Positions 1 through 12,221 of a stretch of DNA of 44,491 nucleotides are shown here, one piece after another. The position numbers and the translations under genes are program-made. Each line of letters opens with the position of its first letter. The stretch's first letter is position 1. The stretch covers positions 1-44,491 of the forward strand of contig JABSQE010000143.1 in assembly GCA_013214245.1 (NCBI GenBank), given 5' to 3'. The stretch comes from Hyphomicrobiaceae bacterium. Lineage in GTDB: Bacteria; Pseudomonadota; Alphaproteobacteria; Rhizobiales; Hyphomicrobiaceae. A model generated the notes under the pieces. The model saw nothing but the letters and a program-made list of their open reading frames with translations. It did no database searches and was not told where the DNA came from.

Positions 1-723
1 ATATTCAATTTTACACAAAAATTAGCCCCCCTGCAACGTAAATGTCAAGCATTACAGTAAAAGATAGTGAGTTATACGAATTCTTTTTGGGCCCATAGAA
101 ACTGGAAAATCCTCAGAATAAATCTGGCTTCGGCATTATACATCCGATTAATTGCAATAATGTGGTGGTTACCAACAGTTTTCATTCCATAATTTACTGT
201 TTGAGAGATAATCTGTAGCTAACTATTTCTAATAATGATGCATAAGACTTGGAGCTTTATTCTAACAGAGATTTTTAAGTTGTAAATGACAGCCATTCAT
301 AGAACTACACTAATTAGTTTCTGGATATAGCAACTTAAGTATTTAAAACCAAATTTCATTTTTTTAAATTCAAATTACCATATAAGTGAACAAAAATCAC
401 TGCAAAGAACTCAATTATAACTAATTAATGCCAGCTTCTAACTTGTAGCTTGGCTTGAGAAGCTAGCTATAAATACTTATCAGACAACATACCAAAACTT
501 GCACTCACCTCTAAAAAGGCAACCTATTAATCCACGCAAAATTAAATCTTTACTCGCATCATTATGTTCCAAATTGTTAGTAACCACTTCACTGAAGTGC
601 CGCCAGAGAACTATCCATATAGCCCTCAAACGATCTGATGCAAATAACTTGGCAACAACCTCCAAGTTAGTGTAAACGGTAAATCTAATATAAAAGCTGC
701 TATTCTTTGAGGAGAGCTAAACT

Positions 724-1323
724 ATGTCGTTTTCACTTCCTAACCTACCTTATGCTTACGACGCACTTCATCCTTATATGTCAAGAGAAACGTTAGAATT
801 TCATCATGACAAGCACCATAATGCTTATGTTGTGACTGGAAATAACCTCTTGGAAGGAAGTGACTATGCTAGTCTGAGCCTAACTGAAATTGTGAAGAAG
901 GCATATAAAGACAAGAATCACTCTCTTATTAACCAGGCTGGTCAGCATTATAACCATATACATTTCTGGAACTGGATGAAACCAAATGGTGGTGGCAAGA
1001 GCATTCCAAACAAAATTGAATTACTTTTCAAGGCTTATGGAGGGTTTGAGAAAGTTCGTAAAGACTTCATTAATGCCGGTGTAACGCAATTTGGGTCAGG
1101 ATGGGCTTGGCTATCTGTTCGTAACGGTAAGCTAGAAGTTGTAAAAACACCGAACGGTGAAAATCCACTTATGTACGATACCCAACCAATTCTCGGCTGT
1201 GATGTATGGGAGCACAGCTACTACATTGACTACCGGAATGCTCGCCCTAAATATATGGAGGCTTTCTTCGACAATCTTATAAATTGGGACTACGTCGAAG
1301 CTATGTATGAACAAGCCGATTAG
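724..1323 (+). CDS. sodB: Superoxide dismutase [Fe/Mn], SodB-like
   Basis: 199 aa ORF; starts MSFSLPNLPYAYDALHPYMSRETLEFHHDKHHNAYV; metal-ligand motifs HHDKHH, NHIHFWNW and DVWEHSYYIDY; AGGAGAG just upstream of ATG. Confidence 0.97.
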   Translation: MSFSLPNLPYAYDALHPYMSRETLEFHHDKHHNAYVVTGNNLLEGSDYASLSLTEIVKKAYKDKNHSLINQAGQHYNHIHFWNWMKPNGGGKSIPNKIELLFKAYGGFEKVRKDFINAGVTQFGSGWAWLSVRNGKLEVVKTPNGENPLMYDTQPILGCDVWEHSYYIDYRNARPKYMEAFFDNLINWDYVEAMYEQAD

Positions 1324-1340
1324 TAATTACCTGAATTGAT

Positions 1341-1415
1341 ATAAAGATCCCACTTGTCTATATAAACAATAGTCAAAATTTCTTTGTCATCTTCCATGAT
1401 TGTGGGATCTTTATA
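1341..1415. repeat. Inverted repeat flanking a ~48 nt loop downstream of sodB (possible terminator or regulatory structure)
   Basis: Left arm tataaagatcccac (1340-1353) and right arm gtgggatctttata (1402-1415) are exact reverse complements over 14 bp. Confidence 0.7.
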
Positions 1416-1897
1416 AAGCTCATGGGAAATTTTTCAAGATACAATTGTTTTGGCTATCACCGTTCGGATAACGTTGCTTTTACTATGAGTTTTCTTTCCG
1501 ATATAATTAAGAACGTATTTTGCAAACATTATCTTTGGCTAATTTGCCGTTTTTATGTAAGTTTATTATATTTAACCTGAAACAGTCTGTATTAGTGATC
1601 CTGGATTTTTATTATATCGTTCACTATAATAAATTCATTTCTGCAATATTTTACAATATACTATATACTCCTATTATTTCCCAAAATCCATTCACGATTA
1701 CGCCAAGTTCTAAAATGGCAATATGCTCTAAAACCTTGGTAGAATTTAGCCTCAATCACTTACCCCATACACCAACAAAATTAGCCATTCTGCACATAAC
1801 CATTTACTTATTTAAAATAAACACAACACCTTGCTATTTCAGGTTTGTTATTGTTGACATATCAATTGGTATGATAGCGTTAAAAGGCACCAATAAA

Positions 1898-3070
1898 ATG
1901 ACGGATAACCACCAAATCCGTGTAGAGATCGCGGGTACAATCAACAGCATACCTGCGGAACTTTGGGATGCTTGTGCAAATCCTACAGAGAACAATTACG
2001 ATCCATTCGTTTCTCATGCTTTTCTTAAGGCCCTTGAAGATAGTGAAACGATTCGTCCTCAGACCGGCTGGCAGCCGACACACCTTATTTTGAAAACACC
2101 AGGTTGTGAGATCGAAGGATGCATGCCACTGTACGTAAAATCTCATAGCAGAGGTGAGTACGTTTTCGATCATAGCTGGGCGGATGCTTTTAAGCGTATC
2201 GGCGGTATATATTATCCAAAACTTTTATCAGCAGTACCTTTCACGCCCGTTACGGGCCGACGGCTTCTCATTCGTCCGGGAAAAAATTATATCGAACGAG
2301 AAAAACACCTCATAGATGGCGCTATAGAACTTACTCACAGTTACAACCTATCATCCTTGCATATTAATTTTTTATCGGAGCAAGAGTGGATACGAACTGG
2401 CGAGGCTAAGCTTCTTAAACGTACAGATCAACAATTTCATTGGCTAAATCAGAATTATACCTCATTTGAGGATTTTCTTTCCGGTTTAGTGTCCCGCAAG
2501 CGAAAAGCAATTCGCAAAGAACGACTTCAAGCTATTCAAAGAGGGATTAGTATCGAGTGGCTAAACGGAACAGATATAAAAGAATCACATTGGGACTCTT
2601 TATACCTTTTTTATTTAGACACTAGCAAAAAGAAATGGGGGCATCCGTACCTAAATCGCAAATTTTTTTCTCTTCTAGGCGCGACGCTTTCAGAAAAATG
2701 CCTTTTAATTATGGTTTCTAAAGATGGACGTTATATTGCTGGGGCATTAAACATGATCGGTGGCAATTGTCTTTATGGACGCTATTGGGGAAGTATTGAA
2801 CATTTCCCTTGCTTGCATTACGAAGTTTGTTATTATCAAGCAATAGATTTTGCAATTCGACATAAGCTAAAACGAATAGAAGCAGGTGCTCAAGGAGAGC
2901 ATAAATTATCGCGTGGTTATCTACCAACACCCACGTATTCCTCTCATTACATTCTAAATCCCTATTTTAGACAAGCAGTCGCTAGCTTCCTCTCAAACGA
3001 ACTCACCTATGTTAAGCACTCGCGTAATGCTTTATTAAAGCTCGGCCCTTATCGTAATATTTCCTACTAA
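1898..3070 (+). CDS. GNAT/FemAB-like peptidoglycan-related N-acyltransferase (COG3146/DUF482-like)
   Basis: ORF track begins at 1520 but conserved-looking sequence begins at MTDNHQIRVEIAGTINSIPAELWDACA; internal SRKRKAIRKERLQA and RIEAGAQGEHKLSRGYLPTPTYSSHY are typical of this family; followed by HIT gene. Confidence 0.85.
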   Translation: MTDNHQIRVEIAGTINSIPAELWDACANPTENNYDPFVSHAFLKALEDSETIRPQTGWQPTHLILKTPGCEIEGCMPLYVKSHSRGEYVFDHSWADAFKRIGGIYYPKLLSAVPFTPVTGRRLLIRPGKNYIEREKHLIDGAIELTHSYNLSSLHINFLSEQEWIRTGEAKLLKRTDQQFHWLNQNYTSFEDFLSGLVSRKRKAIRKERLQAIQRGISIEWLNGTDIKESHWDSLYLFYLDTSKKKWGHPYLNRKFFSLLGATLSEKCLLIMVSKDGRYIAGALNMIGGNCLYGRYWGSIEHFPCLHYEVCYYQAIDFAIRHKLKRIEAGAQGEHKLSRGYLPTPTYSSHYILNPYFRQAVASFLSNELTYVKHSRNALLKLGPYRNISY

Positions 3071-3152
3071 GCCACATAGACATGGATAGCTGTTTAGTAG
3101 CCTCGCTCTTATTCTAAAGCATAACTATTGAACAATAACTAAGGAGAGCTAA

Positions 3153-3575
3153 TTGAAATACGACAAAAATAATATTTTTGCAAAAATATTACGAGATGAT
3201 TTGCCGTCTGAACGTGTCTACGAAGACCAATACACTTTAGCAATCATGGACATAATGCCGCGTACCAAAGGTCACGTTCTTGTAATACCCAAAGCACCGA
3301 TCCGTAACATGCTAGACGCTACTCCAAAATACTTATTATGCTGCATTACAACTGTAAAAAAAGTAGGGCAGGCGTTGATTAAAACATTCAACGCAGATGG
3401 ACTAACTGTACAGCAATTTAACGAGACCGCCGGTGGGCAAGTAATATTTCACCTTCACTATCACGTGCTTCCGCGATACAAGGATAAGGAACTAACCCCA
3501 TATCCTTCTGAAGTCGCTAATATTTCCACTATTAAGGAGAATGCAAAAAAAATTCGTGCGGTACTTGATCAGTGA
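3153..3575 (+). CDS. HIT family protein (histidine triad hydrolase)
   Basis: 140 aa; FAKILRDDLPSERVYEDQYTLAIMDI and histidine triad HLHYHVLPRY; AAGGAGAG before TTG start. Confidence 0.93.
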   Translation: MKYDKNNIFAKILRDDLPSERVYEDQYTLAIMDIMPRTKGHVLVIPKAPIRNMLDATPKYLLCCITTVKKVGQALIKTFNADGLTVQQFNETAGGQVIFHLHYHVLPRYKDKELTPYPSEVANISTIKENAKKIRAVLDQ

Positions 3576-4457
3576 TTTATTCTAATGCCGGATTTTTCTT
3601 GATGAATAAATTCACATAGATGTAATAATATTACATAAACAGTTCAAAGCGAATAATTCCAATTAACATTTATATTATTAATTGACTTATTACTTCCAGT
3701 CCTCTGTATTACTGTCTTTGCCAATAGGATGGTCTTTTATAAAGGCGATGTAATAACATTGGTTATCTAACAAATATGGTTAGGTTCGTAAACTTATGTT
3801 TGCCCACTTTGCATTTATAGAATTATATTACTTTCATGAGAGTATTGTTTTAGGTAACTCTTAATAACTAATCCAGAAATCAACTCAACTAAGTGAAAAC
3901 CTCTACAATAGATTGGATGAATAGTGCATTATTAGTTATTATATCGAACTTAAGTAACAACTTCATAACCATTATATTGGCACTAATTTTAGTTGCTAAA
4001 ATGTTGCTAGAAATACTTACTGCATTTAGATCTTTCATAATTGTTACTAAAATTCTAACTTTTATTGACAAAAATGCAATCACCTTTATGAAGTCACCCT
4101 AGCTAAAGTCCTAAAACTTAATCGTGAGATTTTTAAAATTCATCTAGACACTATTGATATACGCAAAGAGTGAAAGAGAAAATAAGCTTATGAATAGTTA
4201 TTGCCATATCTCCTTGTGAGATCACAGAAATTAACTTTGATGATAGAGCTTAAAAAACAGGCAGTTTAACTAGCTAACAATCTGTGGTTCCCTTGAGATT
4301 AGTTGAATGTACACTTCATATAATGGAATGATTAATAGTTAACACATACGATTATTAATCATATATCTCTAATTCCTCTGTGCAAAACGTGGCAGAGAAA
4401 TTAGTATCTAATATGCTATATTGTCGGAAGTATATAGGATAATTTGGGAAGTTAAGT

Positions 4458-5054
4458 ATGACAATACAAATAACAGGAAAGAGTATCGAAATTGGAGATT
4501 CTCTGAGGAACTATTTAATAGAGCGTACACGAAGTGTCTTAGAGAAGTACATCAGTTATGAAATATCGGGTCATTTACGGGTTTCAAAAGAGAATGGACG
4601 CTTCCGAACAAAATGTTCAATAATGCTGCAAACTGGTTTGTTACTGGAAGCGCAAGGTGAATCTTCTGATGCATATTCTAGCGCAGACAATGCGCTTGAG
4701 CGGCTAGACAAGAGGGTTCGTAGATACAAGAGACGTCTAAAAGACTATCATTCTAATTTCACTCGCAAAAAAATAAAATCCCAAACCTACTCCGCTGTGA
4801 GTTATGTCGTACAACCGTCTGAGGAGGATGCTGATGACGAAAACATTCCAAATGACCCGCTTGTAATTGCGGAAATGAAACGACCCATTCAGTTGTTGAA
4901 TGTAAGCGAAGCAGTTATGCAATTAGAGTTGACCGAAGAGATATTTTTAATATTTCGCAATTTGACTAACAATGCGATTAACATTGTTTATAAGCGCAAT
5001 GATAGTAATATCGGGTGGATCGATCCGGCCGATGTTAAGACTGAAAAGTTATAA
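4458..5054 (+). CDS. hpf: Ribosome hibernation promoting factor, long form (RaiA/HPF)
   Basis: MTIQITGKSIEIGDSLRNYLIERTRSVLEKY N-terminal domain, DNALERLDKRVRRYKRRLKDYH, and C-terminal dimerisation-like IAEMKRPIQLLNVSEAVMQLELTEEIFLIFRN; followed by ptsN. Confidence 0.93.
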   Translation: MTIQITGKSIEIGDSLRNYLIERTRSVLEKYISYEISGHLRVSKENGRFRTKCSIMLQTGLLLEAQGESSDAYSSADNALERLDKRVRRYKRRLKDYHSNFTRKKIKSQTYSAVSYVVQPSEEDADDENIPNDPLVIAEMKRPIQLLNVSEAVMQLELTEEIFLIFRNLTNNAINIVYKRNDSNIGWIDPADVKTEKL

Positions 5055-5086
5055 AAGATTTCTTTTTACGGAGGAACTTTAAAACG

Positions 5087-5554
5087 ATGGATCTAGGCGA
5101 TCTTATAGCATACAATCATATAATAATGCCTTTGCAAGCAAATACTAAAAAACAGTGCTTACAAAAGTTAGCAATAAAAGCTGAAGAGTTAAGTTATATT
5201 TCACAGCGCGTTATTTTTGAGACCCTTTTGCAAAGAGAGAGACTTGGCTCCACAGGTTTAGGAAAAGGTATTGCTGTACCACATGTTAAGTTTAGGGATT
5301 TTGATCATATCAAATGCATATTTGCCCGACTAAACAAACCAATAGACTTTGAAGCTCTTGACAACGAACCTGTTGACCTAATTTTCCTACTGCTTGCACC
5401 AGGCCATGCCAGCGGTGATCACTTGAAAGCTTTAGCCAGAATTTCACGTTTACTACGAGAACCAAAAGTATGTAAATATCTAAGATCATCTTCTAGTATT
5501 CAGGATGTTGTGGGAGTTTTGACGCAACCCTCCGCAGCATTTTGTGCCGCATAG
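5087..5554 (+). CDS. ptsN: Nitrogen PTS EIIA component (PtsN)
   Basis: 155 aa; LLQRERLGSTGLGKGIAVPHVKF contains the phosphorylatable-His motif; adjacent to hpf; GGAGG upstream. Confidence 0.93.
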   Translation: MDLGDLIAYNHIIMPLQANTKKQCLQKLAIKAEELSYISQRVIFETLLQRERLGSTGLGKGIAVPHVKFRDFDHIKCIFARLNKPIDFEALDNEPVDLIFLLLAPGHASGDHLKALARISRLLREPKVCKYLRSSSSIQDVVGVLTQPSAAFCAA

Positions 5555-5626
5555 CCGAGCCTGTCTCGTTTTATACGGTTATATTGAGATGTCTAAGTCA
5601 CCTGCTCGATTTATTAAAAATTTTAA

Positions 5627-6439
5627 TTATGTAATTGTATTAATACTTAAAAAGCCTATAATTCCTACAAAGATTCGCCAAAAAGCGAATAACTTAAAAC
5701 CAAAACGGCTTACATAATTAAGAAGGCATCTCACAACTAATAAAGCCACAACGAATGACACAATAAAACCAATTGAGATACTTACTGCAATATCAGGTTT
5801 TAGAATTGACCAGTTTTTGTAGAGATCGAAACTAAATGCGCCTACCATTGTTGGCATGGCAAGAAAAAAACTGAATTCAGTGGCAGATCTTTTATCTGAC
5901 CCCATTAACAAAGCTCCTACTATAGTAGCTCCTGAGCGTGACACGCCAGGTATCATTGCAAGGCACTGAAAAATACCAATCTTAAAGCACAACCACGGTG
6001 TATACTCTACAGTATCATGATATTTGGTGTTAAGCTTCATACTGTCAACTACCATCAAGATTATACCGCCAACTATCAATGACACACAGATTAATTCAAG
6101 ATCTTGGAAGAAATTGGACTTAATCAATTCGTGTCCAAGCACACCAATGACAGCTGCCGGTAAGAATGCGAGGATCACATTTAGAATGAACTGTCGAGCA
6201 CGGGCATCATGTGGAAAATTTATGAGTAATCCAAAAATTTTAGAAACGTAAATAGATAGGATTGCAAGTACAGCACCTAACTGTATAAGGACTTCAAAAC
6301 TCTTTCTGGGTGAATCAAAACCTAAGAAGTAACCCGCTAATAATAAGTGTCCCGTTGAGGAAACCGGAATGAATTCCGTTAACCCTTCTACAAATCCAAG
6401 TAGGATCACCTGCCAAATTTGCACGCTGTACTCCTCCAT
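5627..6439 (-). CDS. uppP: Undecaprenyl-diphosphatase (UppP/BacA)
   Basis: 270 aa membrane protein; GFVEGLTEFIPVSSTGHLLL and PGVSRSGATIVGALLMG motifs. Confidence 0.96.
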   Translation of the reverse strand: MEEYSVQIWQVILLGFVEGLTEFIPVSSTGHLLLAGYFLGFDSPRKSFEVLIQLGAVLAILSIYVSKIFGLLINFPHDARARQFILNVILAFLPAAVIGVLGHELIKSNFFQDLELICVSLIVGGIILMVVDSMKLNTKYHDTVEYTPWLCFKIGIFQCLAMIPGVSRSGATIVGALLMGSDKRSATEFSFFLAMPTMVGAFSFDLYKNWSILKPDIAVSISIGFIVSFVVALLVVRCLLNYVSRFGFKLFAFWRIFVGIIGFLSINTIT

Positions 6440-7442
6440 TTACAGACATACCAAGTGTATTTAGGTACCTCTTCAACACAATTGAAACGTCTCAGAAAGC
6501 AGCTAGTGTTCAGGTTATAATTTTCAAAATTAGAGCAGGTCTAAAATCTGATTCCGACTTGAACACTACATAACATAGCCAATTGGAAGTTATTATTAAT
6601 AATATGTTCTTTAAGACTAGAACTTAAACTATTTAATGGATTTAATCCGTTATCTTATTAAGATTATAATCAATATGCTGAGATTAGTACTTATGATATT
6701 TAATTATTATCTTTCCATAAACTCAAACAACAAGATGTTGACCAAGAAAATCTTTGCCAACTTACCATGCAAGTGATATTCAAATGAGCATTTATCAGAG
6801 CGATTTCGTTGAAAGAGCGATAAGCGTATCAGTGACATCTCTCCCGCATTTAAAATCCGAACTAAAGTTAAAAAAGTTAATTACTTTTTATAAAAACATA
6901 AAGAGCAACCACTAGAAGAGGAGCTATCTAAACAATTAAAATTGTTCCCCGAATAATACTATAGCCAGATAAATACATCACGCGAAAGTTTTCAATTGAG
7001 TTTCGATACTCTAACTAAGAAGTTTAAATAACTATACTACAATCTCAAAAACTCTCTATCTTACAATTACTAAAAGCGATTATAACCTTTTAAATCAAGC
7101 CCTCACAAGATAGAGAGAAACGCCAAAGAACATTATAAAGATAATAAAACTCTAATTAAATCTATTTATAAACTCATCTTCGGGAAAATTAAGCTTATTC
7201 AAATATTTTCTGATTTTAACTTGTTGAATTAGCAAGTGTTTTGTCTAAATTATTAAAACTGGGCCGACTATTTAGCATAACAAACATCTTAGACGAGCTG
7301 TTAAGTATGATCATTTGGGTTAAAGTTTTAAGCTGAGCTCAATACAATAATGGTACCTACCAATTTTATTGATTTGACTTAGCTGACCATATAATCAGAA
7401 AATGCCAATCCTCAATAAAATAATTTGTAATAAAACGTTCCT

Positions 7443-9251
7443 TTAACGTGATTTTTGGCGCTTCTTACGCTCATTAGGATCTAACCAGCGCTTACGTAGT
7501 CTAATGTTATGTGGTGTTACTTCTACCAATTCATCGTCTTCTATGTAACTCATTGCCCCCTCAAGAGATAATATCATCGGAGGAATTAAAGAAAGCGCAT
7601 CATCTTTTCCAGATGCCCTAACATTAGTGAGTTTTTTATTCTCAATCACATTAACAACAAGGTCGTTATCTCTGTTGTGCTGGCCAACAATCATACCTTC
7701 ATACACTTTAGTTTGGGGGGTGATCATGATAGGACCGCGATCTTGCAGATAAAACAAAGAATAAGCAGTAGCATCGCCAATCGCATTAGAAATAAGTACA
7801 CCGTTACGCCGGCCTATTATATCGCCTTTATATGGTGTGTAAGAATGGAAAATCCTATTCATAATTCCAGTTCCACGAGTGGCAGTCAACAACTCAGACT
7901 GATATCCTATCAGTCCACGTGTCGGAATTAGAAACACGCATCTTTGTCGTCCTCCACCTGATGAACGCATCTCCATAAGGTCACCTTTGCGCTCGGACAA
8001 CCTCTGAACGACTGCTCCTGAATATTCTTGATCGACATCGATAATTGCTTCCTCCAATGGCTCAAGGCGCTGACCATCATCTGTTGTTTTAAACACGACT
8101 CTAGGCCGCGAAACAGTGAGCTCAAAACCTTCACGACGCATTGTTTCGATTAGAACACCCAACTGCAGCTCGCCGCGACCAGCCACTTCAAAGGAATCTT
8201 TATCCTCAGTCTCAGAAATTCGAATTGCAATATTTCGCTCTGCTTCCTTTAATAGGCGATCACGTATCACACGAGATTGTACCTTATCACCTTCTTTACC
8301 CACAAATGGTCCGTCATTAATGCGGAACAACATGCTTAAAGTTGGTGGATCTATAGGCTGAGCGGGTAAGGGTTTATTGACAGATGTATCACACAACGTA
8401 TCAGCAACTGTGGTCTCAGCAATGCCTGCTATCGCAACAATGTCACCAGCTTCTCCCACTTCGATAGGCTGACGTTCCAACCCTCGAAATGCTAAAACTT
8501 TCGTTACACGCGCGCTTTCGATCGTAGTACCATCATGGCGTAAAGACTTAATAGCCTGCCCTGGCTTCACTGTACCTGAGGATATACGCCCTGTTAGGAT
8601 GCGACCCATGAAAGGATCAGATTCAAGCGTGGTGGCAAGCATTTTAAATCCACCATCTTCTAATTTTGGTGATGGGACGTGCTTTAGGATTAGATCAAGC
8701 ATTGGAGCAAGATTTTGCTTTGGGCCCTCTGGTTGTTTTGCCATCCAACCATCCCTACCTGAGCCAAACAATACCGGAAAATCTAGTTGCTCATCGGTCG
8801 CGTCTAAATTAGCAATAAGATCAAAAACTTCGTTCAAAACATCTTGGTGACGCTCGTCTGGACGATCGATCTTATTAATCGCAACGATAGGTCTCATTCC
8901 AAGCTTAAGAGCTTTAGAAAGGACGAATTTAGTCTGTGGCAACGGCCCTTCCGAAGCATCAACCAGCACAACTACACCGTCTACCATATTTAGAATGCGC
9001 TCTACCTCTCCACCAAAATCTGCATGACCTGGAGTATCAACAATATTGATCCGTATTCCGTCCCAAACTAGAGATGTGCACTTTGCCAAAATGGTAATAC
9101 CACGCTCGCGCTCTAGATCGTTAGTGTCCATAGCACGCTCGGCTACATATTGATTATGACGAAATACACCAGACTGTTTCAACAAAGCATCTATAATGGT
9201 TGTCTTACCATGGTCAACATGCGCTATAATCGCAATATTACGCAATTTCAT
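7443..9251 (-). CDS. typA: Translational GTPase TypA/BipA
   Basis: 602 aa; [51 protein letters not shown]; TypA-specific C-terminus. Confidence 0.97.
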   Translation of the reverse strand: MKLRNIAIIAHVDHGKTTIIDALLKQSGVFRHNQYVAERAMDTNDLERERGITILAKCTSLVWDGIRINIVDTPGHADFGGEVERILNMVDGVVVLVDASEGPLPQTKFVLSKALKLGMRPIVAINKIDRPDERHQDVLNEVFDLIANLDATDEQLDFPVLFGSGRDGWMAKQPEGPKQNLAPMLDLILKHVPSPKLEDGGFKMLATTLESDPFMGRILTGRISSGTVKPGQAIKSLRHDGTTIESARVTKVLAFRGLERQPIEVGEAGDIVAIAGIAETTVADTLCDTSVNKPLPAQPIDPPTLSMLFRINDGPFVGKEGDKVQSRVIRDRLLKEAERNIAIRISETEDKDSFEVAGRGELQLGVLIETMRREGFELTVSRPRVVFKTTDDGQRLEPLEEAIIDVDQEYSGAVVQRLSERKGDLMEMRSSGGGRQRCVFLIPTRGLIGYQSELLTATRGTGIMNRIFHSYTPYKGDIIGRRNGVLISNAIGDATAYSLFYLQDRGPIMITPQTKVYEGMIVGQHNRDNDLVVNVIENKKLTNVRASGKDDALSLIPPMILSLEGAMSYIEDDELVEVTPHNIRLRKRWLDPNERKKRQKSR

Positions 9252-10430
9252 TGCAAAGCTCGATCCTTATTTTAAAAAACTAACAACGCCGCAGGCTCAT
9301 AATAATTAAAGATATACTCATATGGTTCAAACTATAACTATTTTAAGTCTTAGTCTCCACAAAGAAGTCAAACAAGAATTTTTCTCTAAATTGAATGTCA
9401 AAAACAATTGTAAATATAAGTACCATTATAGGTAACACATAATATTGATTATATGAAATAGCCGCGGTCACATATCAATATCTTAAAAAGATATACGTGA
9501 CGAACAAATTTTCACGCTTATATAATTAACATTTATTCTTGTTCGCAATACAGTAAGTAAAAAATAAACTCTAATGACCCAAAGCTTTCAAATAGCACAT
9601 GCACCCACATAACTAAAGTATTTGCTGCATACTAAAGCTTATAAAGGTAAGGCGACGATATAGGCATGTCAAAAGTATTTTCAACCAAAAACCAAGTCAT
9701 CCAGCGCGAGCAATTTTAATGCCTTTAGAATCATACCTAAAATACACCTGGCCCTTTTGCTAAATTAGTTCGAGCCATCATTAAATAAAAATGGTTCTAG
9801 GAGCTAAGGACATAAACCGTGCACTATCAAGTAACATTCAATATAACTTTCAAAACTAGAATTTTGAATTTAAGTTATATGATCTTCAACTCACTATTGT
9901 TACAAATTTGCGCTACGTAGTACAATATTTACACAAATGAATAATGTTCGCTCACAGTTATTTTACAAACCTTGTTTTAGTATTACACACCCATACTTGT
10001 ATATAATTGGAGATGAACAAAATATTGTTACTAGCTCCATTATTTAGCAACTTAAAAATAACACGAATCTCCACCTCCCCCTCAACTAAAAACTTTTCTT
10101 TCTATCGTTATAACAAAGTTACAGAATTCGCAATTCAACGACTAAGTTTATAATTTGTCCTAAATTGCTGAGTTGTAAAATTTTCCTTAACATTTTTTCA
10201 CTAACAACAATTTGATACACCAGTATTGAAATAATTGTTGTGTGCAAGACTTTCGTAAAAATTCTATACAACAAGTAGTTGTAACGTTAACATAATGATA
10301 AAAGCACCCAAGTTAGGTGAAATTTTGTAACAAGTATCTCAAATAGTTTACTAATTCGTCTCTTAAATTCTCTAGATTGTTAGATCCTAAGTTCCACAAC
10401 ACCGTAAAACATTCAGGAGGTCAATCTGCT

Positions 10431-11369
10431 ATGTCTTATATGCCGGCAATATTTATCGATGGTGAAGTTGGGACAACAGGGCTGAAAATTCGAGAACATT
10501 TGGTAAATATGCCGAATATAAATTTGCGCGTCATTGCAAACAGAGAACGCAAAAACCCTTTAGCAAAAAAAGTCTTGTTAGAAGAGGTGGATTTAGTTGT
10601 CTTATGCCTACCCGATGCCGCCGCGTATGAGACAGTTAGACTTATTGATACGTTAACCACAGGTAGGCCGAAAATTATTGACACCTCAACTGCCCACCGT
10701 GTCGACGAAGGTTGGGTTTACGGTTTTCCAGAGCTAAACAATAAACAAAAAGAGAGAATTAAAAAAGCTAAACGTCTCACCAATCCTGGCTGCTACCCTA
10801 CAGGTGCAATAGCATTATTACGTCCACTTATAGACGAAGGCGTCATACCACGAAATTACCCAATTACCATTAATGCAATATCAGGCTATTCTGGGGGTGG
10901 TAAATCTATGATCCATGCCCATACGCAAGGCAAAGCTTCCCCCTTTGAGCTTTACGGTTTGACGCTTACACATAAACATATACCAGAGTTGCAAAAATAC
11001 ACGAACTTAACACAGCCGCCAATCTTCATTCCATCTGTTGGAAATTTTCGACAGGGAATGTTGATCTATATTCCTTTACACCTTAATACTCTAGAATGTA
11101 AAACAACAGCCTCAGAAATTCAGCATATTTTAGCCACTCACTACATCGAGTCTAGTTGCATTTCTGTCTTAGATCCTAATGGCGACTATGAAACATTAAA
11201 TGGTAAAATATCTCCAGAGGCTTTAAATGGTACTAATAAACTCGAAATACGTGTATTTGGTAATGTTCAAAAAAATCAAGTCGTCCTGGTAGCTCGTTTA
11301 GATAACCTTGGCAAAGGTGCGTCTGGTGCTGCTGTGCAAAACGTCAAACTTATGCTTGGGATAGATTGA
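10431..11369 (+). CDS. argC: N-acetyl-gamma-glutamyl-phosphate reductase (short, type 2-like)
   Basis: [52 protein letters not shown] about 10 nt before ATG at 10431, preferred over the 10377 upstream start. Confidence 0.94.
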   Translation: MSYMPAIFIDGEVGTTGLKIREHLVNMPNINLRVIANRERKNPLAKKVLLEEVDLVVLCLPDAAAYETVRLIDTLTTGRPKIIDTSTAHRVDEGWVYGFPELNNKQKERIKKAKRLTNPGCYPTGAIALLRPLIDEGVIPRNYPITINAISGYSGGGKSMIHAHTQGKASPFELYGLTLTHKHIPELQKYTNLTQPPIFIPSVGNFRQGMLIYIPLHLNTLECKTTASEIQHILATHYIESSCISVLDPNGDYETLNGKISPEALNGTNKLEIRVFGNVQKNQVVLVARLDNLGKGASGAAVQNVKLMLGID

Positions 11370-11882
11370 CGAATACAATTAATGATGGATAAGTCTCAAA
11401 GAAATAAGAGACCAATAAAGTTTTGCAACTAGCGGGCAATTAATTTAGTAAATTTCTTAAATATGTGTTGATCAAGCGCGAATAATTCGCCTTAATGGCT
11501 GCACCACAAATGTTATTATTATAGTATTTAGTCTTAGCAACAATATTTACGATCCGTATTGGTTTAGAGCTCACTCCAACAATTATGGCAGAGATTTCAA
11601 ATTCTAGAATAGCTAAAATTCGTCAGAAAATTGATAAGACGATAGTCTAAATTCATACAAGTTATTAACTTCAATAGCGTACTAGGATACTGATCAGAAA
11701 CAAAGTGTCTGATTGTGCAAGTTGTAACAGAATGAGCCAAACTAGCAATTCAAATAGGTCGAAGCCAAGTTGCCGATAGACAGAGAAATTTTATTTGGAA
11801 AGGTATCATCATCAGTCTACGGAAGCAAGTACGACCAGTACTTTTTATTGGAGACATTCCACATAATGGCAAAGTCATAAAA

Positions 11883-12098
11883 TTGGAAAACGAAATGAAT
11901 ATCAGATTACGCAAATTTATAGGCACTGTTACTCTTCTTATTTTTTTATCTATTTACGTGTTACTCGCTATGCTGGTAGCTATTGTTCTTCAAGTGAATT
12001 CTAGTAAAGTCATTGAGGTTTTATACTACCTTATAGCGGGTTTTTTCTGGACAATACCAGCCGGTATTATTATTTGGTGGATGCAGCGACCGGATTAA
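11883..12098 (+). CDS. Small membrane protein, DUF2842-like
   Basis: 71 aa; RLRKFIGTVTLLIFLSIYVLLAMLVAIVL...YYLIAGFFWTIPAGIIIWWMQRPD resembles alphaproteobacterial DUF2842. Confidence 0.82.
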   Translation: MENEMNIRLRKFIGTVTLLIFLSIYVLLAMLVAIVLQVNSSKVIEVLYYLIAGFFWTIPAGIIIWWMQRPD

Positions 12099-12221
12099 AT
12101 AAATGCCTAGCTAAGAGTGTTTCTGTTTGTGTGTGTTATTCTATGAAAGAGCTAATGAAAAACTTTTCAGTTTCAGATATCGACAGTTAAACGCTCAACG
12201 GATCACCCTAACTTAGGCTTA

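Noticed and set aside
480-665. 61 aa minus-strand ORF upstream of sodB
   Set aside because: No recognisable motif or clear ribosome-binding site; probably chance in the sodB upstream region.
1520-1897. N-terminal extension of the 516 aa GNAT/FemAB-like ORF
   Set aside because: The extension is low-complexity AT-rich translation; family-like sequence begins at the ATG at 1898.
3893-4102. 69 aa plus and 64 aa minus overlapping hydrophobic ORFs
   Set aside because: Mutually antisense and of low complexity; not supported as genes.
7677-8850. Several antisense ORFs inside typA
   Set aside because: Typical shadow ORFs of a conserved coding sequence.
11461-11882. Possible eroded gene upstream of the DUF2842-like gene (e.g. 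heme A synthase)
   Set aside because: Fragments such as NIYDPYWFRAHSNNYGRDFKF read open, but I could not match them to any family.
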